From NCBI GenBank assembly GCA_964531455.1, contig CAZHFZ010000066.1, positions 1 to 13,875 on the forward strand: a stretch of 13,875 nucleotides of DNA. The letters are read 5' to 3'. The translations under genes were made by a program, and so were the position numbers. Shown in pieces: positions 5,411 through 12,488 of the stretch. Positions within the stretch are counted from its first letter, which is position 1; each line of letters starts with the position of its first letter. Below the pieces are notes generated by a model. The model was not told where the DNA came from and did not search any database. It saw only the letters and a program-made list of their open reading frames with translations. The stretch comes from Ga0077527 sp964531455. GTDB lineage: Bacteria > Pseudomonadota > Gammaproteobacteria > Burkholderiales > SG8-41.

Positions 5411-7238
5411 ATGCACGAACCGCAGCAACACCCGCATTCCGCAACGCTCCTGGAAGGCCCATGGAATCCGGGACTGCAATCGCAGATCCCTGCTGATCTG
5501 CTGCCGCTGGCCACGATCTACCGGCCCGATTACGTGCGCACCACGCTGCAGCAGGCGCGTGAACTCGCCGACCTCACCGGACTGCCGATGGAAGACCTGG
5601 TGGTGTTCCGCGCCGAGCGACTGGTGGTGCACGAACTGCTGGCACACGTCACCGCTGATTTCACCGTTGAAGACGGCCGGAAAACCGAAGACCTCGGCAT
5701 CAACTTCCGGCGCATGACCGACACCCTGCTCCAGCACTACATCGCGCCGCATATGGCTGAAATCACCGCGGCGCATGAACTGCTGTGCATGCGCCTGCAT
5801 GACGCTGTCTTCGCCGAACTGGATCACGCACTGCAGGAAGAACCCGCCCCCGCTGTTGCACCGCGCAGCTTCTGGAGCCGGCTGCTGGGAAATAAAAGAA
5901 CAGTGGCGCCGATTGATGAAAGTGAAACCGCCGACGTGCGCGCAATCCGGCGCTGGGAAACCCTGGCCCAAACGCACACAGACCCGCTGGTTTGCGCCGC
6001 TGCCGCAGCGCTGGCCCGCGTCGCCACCGCAATGCTCAACCGCCACGGCCGGCTGTGGCGCGACCGTGCGCTGATCGCCAACGTCGCCGCCGGCCTCGCC
6101 GGCAACGAATATGGCAGCGAGGAAATCGGCCGCATGATCGAGCCCTTGATCCAGCGCGGCGCCGAAACCGAAGGTTTCCGCCGCTTGCCGGTGCAAGCTC
6201 AGCCGGTGGTGATGAACACCAAGGGCGCTTCTGCTGCCGGCAAAAGTACCTTGCGTCCGTTGCAGCGTGCGCTCGCCGCGCGCATCGGCGTCAGCTGGCA
6301 GGATTTCGCGCTGATCAGCCCCGACATTTTCCGCAAGTACCTGCTCGACTACAGCTCACTCGGCGACGCATACAAATATGCCGGTTCGTTCAGTGGCCAC
6401 GAATTGCAGATTGTCGATCACAAGCTCGACCGCACCATGGCGCGCAAAGCCGAACGCGGATTGATGTCGCATCTGCTGATCGACCGCTTCCGCTTTGATA
6501 CCTTCGCCCCCGCATCGGATGTGGCCGGCAGCAATCTGCTGACGCGTTTTGGCAGCCTCGTTTATCTGTTTTTCATGATCACCCCGCCGGACGCCACCGT
6601 CGAACGCGCCTGGTATCGCGGACTGGAAGTCGGCCGCTACAAGGCCGTCGATGATCTGCTCGCGCACAACGTCGAAGCCTTCTCCGGCGTACCCGAGGTG
6701 TTTTTCACCTGGGCGCTGGCCGCCGACAAGAAGGTGCATTACGAATTCCTCGACAACAGCGTCCCGCTCGGGCAGACGCCGCGCAACGTCGCCTTCGGCT
6801 GGAACGGCGAGATGCATGTCCTCGATGTCGGCGGCATGCTCGNNNNNNNNNNTCGACATTGAGCGTTACCGCAAGATCCATATCGAAGCGCGCACGCCGC
6901 GCGAGGTTTATCCCGGCGCTGCGGAAATGACGCCGGAGAACAACACGCAGTTTCTCGCGCAATGCATCCGCCGCCTGCCCATCGTCAATTTCGCCGACCG
7001 CAGCAGCCAGCGCATCTGGCTGCGCATGGAACAAGGCAAACCGGCGTGGTTCGATCCCGCCGCGCTGGCACTTGCCATCACCGATCCCGAAACCCGCGCA
7101 GGTATCGCCGCGATTGCACCGGAAGCCCTGAGCGGCAACAGCCTGCCCGAAGCCACCGCGCGCATCCTCGACAGCGAACGCCTGCATACGCTGGGCAACT
7201 GGGGCCATGCGTGCGAAGATGTCGCCAAAAATTCCTGA
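5411..7238 (+). CDS. Large P-loop (zeta-toxin-like kinase) protein of unknown function, crossing an assembly gap
   Basis: The coding region starts at ATG 5411 and is broken only by 10 Ns at 6843-6852. The frame before the gap and the frame after it differ by one base. Removing all Ns gives GMLVDIERYRK in one frame, for a protein of 605 aa. Residues 1 to about 260 are helical and show no domain I can name. Residues 272-280 are a Walker A loop, GASAAGKST, preceded by the strand VVMNTK. Then come SPDIFRKYLLDYSSLGDAYK, FSGHELQIVDHKLDRTMARKA and a late block VYLFFMITPPDATVERAWYR followed by GLEVGRYKAVDDLL. That order resembles zeta-toxin-type small-molecule kinases, where the last block carries the arginine lid. 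Its antitoxin, if any, is not visible. It lies 14 nt after a secreted peptidase gene and 16 nt before the DUF993 gene, so probably all three form one operon. The substrate is unknown. Confidence 0.75.
6843..6852. other. Assembly gap (10 Ns) inside the P-loop kinase gene
   Basis: Ten consecutive Ns, a usual placeholder length. Joining the flanks directly gives CTC GTC GAC in the reading frame of both sides, so the true gap is probably zero or a multiple of three bases. Confidence 0.95.
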
Positions 7239-7254
7239 ATAAAAACATCACGCT

Positions 7255-8433
7255 ATGAATATCCTGCTGCCCGGCGCCGATGGCGCCCTCAAGCCCTACA
7301 CACTGCGCGGTCCCGGCGCCTTTGAAACCGCCAAGGCGCCATTCAACCGCGTCGCCTACGCCGCCGCCCATGTTGTTGCCGACCCGCGCGCCGCAATCAA
7401 TCCCTGGCAGCAGACCGCCGTCGACTGGGACACCACGATGGCGTACCGGAAATATCTTTGGAGCCTCGGCTTCGGCGTTGCCGAAGCGATGGACACCGCG
7501 CAGCGCGGCATGGGCATGGACTGGCCCGCCTCACTGGAACTGATACAGCGCGTCGCTGACGCCGCGAGTGATGTGCCCGGCGCCTTGCTCGCTTCAGGCT
7601 GCGGCACCGACCAACTCGCCGTCGAAGATGCCAGAACAATCGACGACGTGATCCGCGCCTATGAAGAACAGATGGCCGCGATCGAACGCGCCGGCGGCAG
7701 ACTGATCCTGATGGCCAGCCGCGCGCTGGTGCGCGTCGCGCGCAGCCCCGCCGATTACGAAAAGGTTTACGACCGCCTGCTGCGCGAGGCCCGCGAACCG
7801 GTGATCCTGCACTGGCTGGGCGGCATGTTCGACCCGGCACTGGAAGGATACTGGGGCAGCCTCGAACTGCCGGGCGCGATCAACACCGCGCTGGGTGTGA
7901 TCAATGCCAATGCCAGCAAAGTCGACGGCATCAAGATGTCATTGCTCGACAAGGACATCGAAATCGCGATGCGCCGCCGCCTGCCCGCGGGTGTACGCAT
8001 GTACACCGGCGACGACTTTAACTACGCCGAGCTGATTGCCGGCGATGGTGAAGGTTCGCTGCCCAACCACGGCCACAGCGATGCGCTGCTCGGGATTTTC
8101 GACACCATTGCGCCGGCCGCCAGCGCCGCGCTCGGGAAACTCGCACAAGGCGACACCGCAGCATTCCACCGAATTCTTGAATCGACAGTGCCGCTGTCAC
8201 GCCACATGTTCCAGGCGCCGACCTGGCATTACAAAACCGGCGTGGTGTTCATGGCCTGGCTCAACGGCCATCAGGATCATTTCGTGATGGTCGGCGGCCA
8301 GCAAAGTGCGCGGTCGCTGATGCATTTTGTTGAACTGTTCAAGCTGGCGGATGCCGCGGGGTTGTTGCTGAAGCCGGAGCTGGCGGTGGCGAGAATGAAG
8401 ACGCTGCTGAAGTTGCACGGCCTCAGTCAGTAA
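7255..8433 (+). CDS. DUF993 protein (dihydrodipicolinate synthase-like TIM barrel)
   Basis: The product has 392 aa and matches the DUF993 family as I know it: a class I aldolase-like TIM barrel related to DapA. Lys227 in VDGIKMSLLDKDIE is placed like the Schiff-base lysine of that superfamily. GALLASGCGTDQL, EPVILHWLGGMFDPALEGYW and RMYTGDDFNYAELIAGDGEG are conserved-looking strands around the barrel, and the final part (TWHYKTGVVFMAWLNGHQDH) is characteristic. The length is normal. The start ATG 7255 has no strong ribosome site, which suggests translational coupling to the P-loop gene 16 nt upstream. Family members often sit in sugar or sugar-acid catabolic loci, but the reaction is not known to me. 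Pairing with a zeta-like kinase and a secreted peptidase is unusual. No terminator is evident after the stop. Confidence 0.88.
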   Translation: MNILLPGADGALKPYTLRGPGAFETAKAPFNRVAYAAAHVVADPRAAINPWQQTAVDWDTTMAYRKYLWSLGFGVAEAMDTAQRGMGMDWPASLELIQRVADAASDVPGALLASGCGTDQLAVEDARTIDDVIRAYEEQMAAIERAGGRLILMASRALVRVARSPADYEKVYDRLLREAREPVILHWLGGMFDPALEGYWGSLELPGAINTALGVINANASKVDGIKMSLLDKDIEIAMRRRLPAGVRMYTGDDFNYAELIAGDGEGSLPNHGHSDALLGIFDTIAPAASAALGKLAQGDTAAFHRILESTVPLSRHMFQAPTWHYKTGVVFMAWLNGHQDHFVMVGGQQSARSLMHFVELFKLADAAGLLLKPELAVARMKTLLKLHGLSQ

Positions 8434-8512
8434 CAAATATATCTGAGTTGAGAATAAGCCACACAAAGTCACAGAAGTCCGACGGAGCCAAAAAATAGGT
8501 GCAATGGCGTGC

Positions 8513-8536
8513 GTCCGCTTTCGACCCAAAGCGCAC
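8513..8536. repeat. Imperfect hairpin, REP-like
   Basis: GTCCGCTTT (8513-8521) and AAAGCGCAC (8528-8536) pair 8 of 9 around the loop CGACCC. The word CTTTCGACCCAAAG resembles a dispersed intergenic repeat I recall from other proteobacterial genomes; copy number cannot be checked here. Confidence 0.4.
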
Positions 8537-8642
8537 GGTCACGAGTACTAATTTAGGGACTCAGTTCGAGCCTATGTCGGGGAGGCGAGGAGTAATCATT
8601 CTTTTGAAGAAATGCCCCTTAATTAAGCGCAATATAAATTTC

Positions 8643-8697
8643 GGCTCTTCAGGTAATCGAGTGGGTGATTTTGGAGCATTTTAGAGGGCTGTCAACA
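8643..8697 (-). mobile_element. Solo ISL3-type right-end remnant, inverted relative to the intact IS
   Basis: Positions 8643-8691 are identical to the reverse complement of 12478-12526, the right end of the ISL3-family element. After one mismatch (8692) the identity extends to 8697, giving 54 of 55 bases. It begins with the terminal GGCTCTTCAGG and includes the last transposase codons and stop (reading MLTAL where the intact copy has MLPAL). The rest of that copy is missing and unrelated DNA follows, so this is a deletion remnant of a second, slightly different copy. Confidence 0.85.
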
Positions 8698-8799
8698 ATA
8701 ATCTCCGGTCGCCTGGTCCGTTATTAGGGCCATCTAACTCCGGACGGATTTAGCAACAAACCAGCAGCCTGGCCGACGACCGCTTATTCCACTCACCAA

Positions 8800-9153
8800 T
8801 TATGCAATATCGTTTTTTCCGGCAACCGTGGAATGGGCAACTTCGGTTTTGTGTTGGCTATCATGTGGTTGCAGTTGCAACACCGCTTTGAGCTTCTTTG
8901 ACGGTCGGAAAGTAACAACACGTCGGGCAGAAATCGGGGTCATTTCCCCGTTTTTGGGATTACGGCCCGGACGCTGGGTCTTATCTCTCAGTTTGAAGTT
9001 TCCAAAACCCGGAAGTTTGACTTCCCTGCCGTTTTCAAGCGCTGCACTCATCGCATCGAAGAATGATTCCACCAATTCCTTGGCTTCACGCTTGTTGAAA
9101 ACGACTTGTCCATTCAGCAGTTCAGCAAGTTCCGCTTTAGTTAACGTCCTCAT
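8800..9153 (-). CDS. ihfA: Integration host factor alpha-like DNA-bending protein
   Basis: From ATG 9151-9153, with AGGGGG 7-8 nt upstream, the product is 117 aa. The open frame extends further upstream but without family sequence. Residues 1 to about 93 match IHF alpha closely: LTKAELAELL, REAKELVESFF, ALENGREVKLPGFGNFKLRD, then QRPGRNPKNGE with the intercalating proline, and ARRVVTFRPSKKLK. A tail of about 22 polar residues after KLKAVLQL is longer than usual. The segment LLNGQVVFNK differs from the LLFDKVGLNK pattern common in the family. The protein should dimerise and bend DNA. Chromosomal ihfA normally lies next to pheT; here it sits beside an IS remnant and unknown genes, so this is likely a second, accessory copy. 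Confidence 0.88.
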   Translation of the reverse strand: MRTLTKAELAELLNGQVVFNKREAKELVESFFDAMSAALENGREVKLPGFGNFKLRDKTQRPGRNPKNGEMTPISARRVVTFRPSKKLKAVLQLQPHDSQHKTEVAHSTVAGKNDIA

Positions 9154-9345
9154 GATTACACCCCCTAAAGCGTCGCCTTTGACTTTTCCAGCAACGACCG
9201 CTTTAAATGCCTTGCCTTGGATTTTTCGTAGCCTTCTGTTAAGCCTGCAGCTTCGCAGAATCAACACTTTCTGTTTGCTTATCGCCTTGAATCAGGCAAT
9301 CGATGAAACATGCATAGGAAATCGCGCCCCCGTAATCCCGCTGCT

Positions 9346-9612
9346 TTATTTGATTATTTGCAACTGTGAGGCGTTAAATTTCCTGACCAGTGTCAGAAAC
9401 TCCTTGGCAGAGGGGATGATCATCATTGTTTCCGAGCTCTGTTTGTCTATTACAAAATATCCGACTCGTTCGGAATAACGGATCACCATGCCGTGATTCC
9501 CGAGCTCTTGGCGAAGAAGTTCCAATGCCAGGTCTTCTTCCATATGGGAATTCATTTCTGGATTTTTCCAGTTACGCTCCGTGAATTTCATGCTGTTGAT
9601 CGCACTCATCAT
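9346..9612 (-). CDS. Small hypothetical protein
   Basis: An 88-aa frame starts at ATG 9610-9612. Internal ATGs at 9591, 9555 and 9543 are alternatives, and none has a clear ribosome site. The first 20 residues are polar and may be untranslated. The core (EEDLALELLRQELGNHGMVI, then SERVGYFVIDKQ and IIPSAKEFLTLVRKF) looks like a real small alpha/beta protein. There is no signal peptide or membrane segment. It lies between a 65-aa unknown gene (27 nt upstream) and the IHF-alpha-like gene (192 nt downstream), all on the minus strand. I do not recognise it. Confidence 0.5.
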   Translation of the reverse strand: MMSAINSMKFTERNWKNPEMNSHMEEDLALELLRQELGNHGMVIRYSERVGYFVIDKQSSETMMIIPSAKEFLTLVRKFNASQLQIIK

Positions 9613-9639
9613 TTAAGTTTGTTGCTACTCATACTTAGG

Positions 9640-9837
9640 TTATGGCTGACGCTTGAGAAGAAACCGTGGAATATTTCGCGACTCCACCTCAATCACGGCC
9701 AGCACCATGCAACCGGGATGTATTTGACGTAACTCGTCCAAAGCGGCACTTCTGTTCACGGCGAGCACCGGCACACCCCGCAAGGCCACGCGGCCCCGCG
9801 TTTTGATATCGAACCGGTATTCATGAACTTCACCCAT
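9640..9837 (-). CDS. Small hypothetical protein
   Basis: The frame is 65 aa, starting at ATG 9835-9837 with an AAAGGG word about 11 nt upstream. It is rich in short strands and charged residues (EYRFDIKTRGRVALRGVPVL, then LRQIHPGCMVLAVIEVE). I recognise no motif. It is 27 nt upstream of the 88-aa unknown gene on the same strand, and divergent from the response regulator at 10062. It may be co-transcribed with the 88-aa gene and the IHF-like gene. Confidence 0.42.
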   Translation of the reverse strand: MGEVHEYRFDIKTRGRVALRGVPVLAVNRSAALDELRQIHPGCMVLAVIEVESRNIPRFLLKRQP

Positions 9838-10061
9838 CCAAATCTAGGCCCTTTATTACTAGCCACCTGAGCATCAAATTGCCGCCACAGATAAAAAACG
9901 CAGCCAGCAAGCTGGCTCGCACACATGGCGTTCTATATAATTCTAGGGGCATGTCGATGATCTCAATACGTCCTTAAGTGCATACTGTTGCGATCGGTGA
10001 CCGCCAGCATCGACACATCAGAGAAGCCTATTGCATGCTCCCGGCATAACGGAAAATATCG
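9838..10061. promoter_or_regulatory. Divergent intergenic region with palindromes and a TATAAT box
   Basis: Between the 65-aa gene (minus) and the response regulator (plus) there is a perfect 7-bp-arm palindrome AGCCAGC-AA-GCTGGCT (9902-9917). There is also a consensus TATAAT (9936-9941) without a good -35, and the 9-bp palindrome CGGTGACCG (9995-10003). Either palindrome could be an operator. The assignment to a particular regulator is open. Confidence 0.35.
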
Positions 10062-10649
10062 TTGAAATCCCAGCACACCATACTGATTGTTGATGACGAC
10101 GCCAGCACCCGAAACGCGCTGGCGCGCGTCTTGAATCATCATGGTTATATCGTCAGGATGTTCGATGATCCGACACGTTTTATCGAATCCATCGACCCGT
10201 CATACGGACGCGCCCACTGCGCGATCCTGGATATGCGCATGCAAGGCCTGCGCGGACTGGATATGCAACGCGCCCTCATTGAACGCGGCGTGCCGATACC
10301 GGTTATTTTTCTCTCCGGCGAAAGTGAAATGACCGAGGTCATCTCTGCTTTAAAAAATGGGGCTGCTGATTTTTTATTGAAACCGGTAGACACCGATGAA
10401 CTGCTCAACGCCATCACCCGCGCCCTCGCCTCCGGAACAGCCGACACCGATCCAAAAGCCGCCTTACTGAAAAAGCTCAGCCGGCGTGAAGCCGAAATAC
10501 TGGAACTGGTGGCCAAGGGTATGCGCAGCCAGCCGATTGCCGACGCGCTGGGCATCAGCCTGCGCACGGTAAAAATGCATCGCGGAAACCTCATGGCAAA
10601 GCTCGGGGTTTCAAACGTCACCGAGCTGCTTGCCCTTTTTCACAACTGA
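10062..10649 (+). CDS. FixJ/NarL-type response regulator (REC plus LuxR-type HTH)
   Basis: The product has 195 aa and starts at TTG 10062, with a GGA about 9 nt upstream. The receiver domain (residues 5-120) keeps the full active site: Asp11-Asp12, phospho-acceptor Asp57 in AILDMRM, Ser85 in IFLSGES and Lys107 in FLLKPVD. The linker is short. Residues about 132-193 form a LuxR/GerE helix-turn-helix (LSRREAEILELVAKGMRSQP, IADALGISLRTVKMHRGNLM). It is a phosphorylation-dependent transcription factor of the FixJ class. The cut histidine-kinase gene converges on it 25 nt away and is its probable partner; the intact kinase at the right end of the window is an alternative partner. Confidence 0.92.
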   Translation: MKSQHTILIVDDDASTRNALARVLNHHGYIVRMFDDPTRFIESIDPSYGRAHCAILDMRMQGLRGLDMQRALIERGVPIPVIFLSGESEMTEVISALKNGAADFLLKPVDTDELLNAITRALASGTADTDPKAALLKKLSRREAEILELVAKGMRSQPIADALGISLRTVKMHRGNLMAKLGVSNVTELLALFHN

Positions 10650-10674
10650 AACATCAGTGCCCGCAGCAACCGCC

Positions 10675-11153
10675 CTAACCCCTAAAAACCGGTAGCTCGA
10701 CAATAAACCGGGCGCCGCCCGCAGGCAGGTTTTCGCATCTCAGGATGCCCTTGTTTCTCTCGACGATATTTTTGCTCAACCATAGCCCCAGACCCATGCC
10801 TTCAGGGCGGTTGGTTTTGAAAATATCAAAAATGCGGTCCTTCAACGCGGCATCAATGCCCGGGCCGTTGTCTGTAACGCTGAGTTGCAATTTATTGTCC
10901 TGCACACGCATTTTCACCATGATTTCCCGGCCGTGCTTCTCAAGCCCGTTGAGCGCGTTGATTGCGTTGTTAATCAAATTGAGTATCACCTGACGGAACT
11001 CATTCGGATTCAAAGCGACATTTACACCTGGCTCCAGATCGAGCCTGATGGCGATGCCCATCCTTCTGGCGTGCAAGTCGACCATCTCACAAACAGGTTC
11101 AATCAACTGATTCAAATCCAGAGTCTCGAACCCGACCTTATCCTTATAAAAAA
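10675..11153 (-). pseudogene. Sensor histidine kinase, C-terminal ATPase domain only, truncated by the IS
   Basis: The frame is open from the stop at 10675-10677 back to the IS edge at 11153. It reads FYKDKVGFETLDLNQLIEP at the break. The HATPase domain is complete: N-box NLINNAINALN, G1 box VTDNGPGID, G2 box GMGLGLWLSKNIV and the end GARFIVELPV. The phosphorylated His/dimerisation domain and the sensor part would lie upstream, where the ISL3 element now starts, and they are not elsewhere in the window. A TTG at 11113-11115 could start a 146-aa fragment, but a kinase without its His domain would not be functional. It converges on the FixJ-like regulator with 25 nt between the stops. Confidence 0.85.
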
Positions 11154-11175
11154 GGGTCTTCAGGAAGTCGTGTGG
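11154..11175. repeat. ISL3 left terminal inverted repeat
   Basis: 22-bp terminal repeat, 18 of 22 identical to the reverse complement of 12505-12526, with mismatches at repeat positions 3, 12, 14 and 18. It abuts the truncated histidine kinase. Confidence 0.85.
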
Positions 11176-11256
11176 TTCAATTGTGGGGGTAAATCGAGCG
11201 TTTGCCGAGTGAAGAAGGATGTTTCCTGGGTGGCTCGAAACTGAGATGATTTCCGG

Positions 11257-12488
11257 ATGGCCAATTCAACGAAGCGACAGCGGCGGCTGTGGGATGCATA
11301 CGCCTTCCCCGGGTTCCGTCCGCAAAGCACGGTACGCGGTGTGCTCGGTGATCCGAAAGCGCGGGTCATCAGCCTTGTACGGCGCTCAAAAAAACGCTCT
11401 GCGGTGGCTGCGGACCGGCGCACATGGGTTGGTACGACCGGCGCACGCGCCGCACGCGAGATCTGTCCTGCGGCGATGCGCGCATCTACCTCGAATTCGA
11501 GGTGCGGCGCGTACAGTGCAAGAGCTGCGGCAAAGTGAAGCGCGAGCGCCTGGAGTTTCTCGCCGACAACCCGTTCTAAACCAAACGCTTCGCGCACTAT
11601 GTGGGCCGGCGCTGCCGCTCGAGTTCGATCAAGGACATCGCCCAGGAGTTGAACCTCGACTGGGATACGGTCAAGGCTCTGGAGAAGCAATACATGACAG
11701 CGCAATTGGCTCGCGCGGGCAGGCCCGGACCCAAGGTGATCGGCATCGACGAGATCTCGATCCGCAAGGGCCATACCTATCGGATTGTGGTGAGTGACCT
11801 GATTCGTGCTCGCCCGATCTGGTTTGGTGGCGAGGATCGTTCGGAGAAGAGCATGGCGATGTTCTACGACTGGCTCAGGGAGAAAAAGAGCCGCGGCATT
11901 CGTCTGGCGGTGATGGATATGTGGAAGCCGTTTCGCAATGCAACCCTCGTGCGTGCGCCACAGGCGGCGATCCTCTTTGACAAGTTCCACATCATGCGTC
12001 ACCTCGGAGAAGCGCTCGACAAGGTACGCAAGGCCGAATATGCGCGGCTCAGCGGTCGCGACCGCCGCTACATCAAGGGCCAGAAATACACGCTACTCTC
12101 GCATCGGGAGAACCTGACTCTGGAGGGCCGGCAGTCCCTCAAAACGCTGCTGGCGGCCAACAAGCGCTTGAACACGGCCTACCTGCTCAAGGAGTCCTTC
12201 GGGCAGCTCTGGGACTACGAGCGTGAAGGCTGGGCGCGGCGCTTCTTTGAGAGCTGGCGCGCGAGCTTGAGGTGGCAGCGGCTCGAACCCTATGAGAAAT
12301 TTGCTGAGATGATCGATCGGCATTGGGATGGTATCGCTGCCTACTGCAAGCCAGAGAACAAGGTCTCACTCGGATTCGTCGAGGGCTTGAACAACAAAAT
12401 TCGTGTCATCCAGCGACGTGCATATGGGCTGCGCGACGAAGAATACCTGCGGCTAAAAATCCTCACTTGCATGTTGCCAGCCCTCTAA
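11257..12488 (+). pseudogene. ISL3-family transposase with -1 frameshift site and internal stop
   Basis: An upstream frame begins at ATG 11257 (RLWDAYAFPGFRP, then ARVISLVRRSKK). At the A7 run 11388-11394 (TCA AAA AAA C) a -1 shift enters the main frame. That frame carries a zinc-finger region (CGGCG, then CKSCGK) and the DDE core: Asp in VIGIDEISIRKGHTYR, Asp in LAVMDMWKPFRN, Glu in GFVEGLNNKIRVIQRRAYG. Joined this way the product is 410 codons, normal for the family. Without the shift the first frame ends at 11538. The main frame also has a TAA at 11577-11579 inside NPF-stop-TKRFAHYVGRRC, where relatives as I recall them have Tyr, so a one-base change has killed the copy. The frame reopens to 12488, where a GTG at 11601 could start a 295-aa fragment that retains all DDE residues but lacks the zinc finger. 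Confidence 0.87.

Larger units (their letters stand above)
8434..8799. other. Gene-free junction between the chromosome-like block and the accessory region
   Basis: These 366 bases contain no supported gene. They hold an imperfect hairpin (8513-8536) and a 55-bp fragment of an ISL3-type right end (8643-8697). The remainder (8698-8799) shows nothing I recognise. Base composition falls here relative to the upstream operon, marking the start of the accessory region. Confidence 0.6.

Noticed and set aside
4700..6196. 498-aa open frame on the minus strand
   Set aside because: It is antisense to the metallopeptidase and the P-loop gene, both of which have clear motifs and ribosome sites. Its sequence is a low-complexity mirror of GC-rich codons with no domain.
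5411..7238. Classical epsilon-zeta toxin-antitoxin pair
   Set aside because: The protein is about twice the length of typical zeta toxins and has no small antitoxin-like gene next to it. Its neighbours are a secreted peptidase and a metabolic TIM barrel.
8499..8684. 61-aa frame starting MQWRASAFDPKR
   Set aside because: It arises from the hairpin repeat and the IS remnant, has no ribosome site and ends inside the IS end.
8643..8800. A MITE derived from the ISL3 element
   Set aside because: Only a right end is present. I found no matching left end (GGxTCTTC in the opposite direction) within the following several hundred bases.
11160..12002. 280-aa open frame on the minus strand inside the IS
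   Set aside because: It is antisense to the ISL3 transposase, whose DDE motifs are unmistakable.
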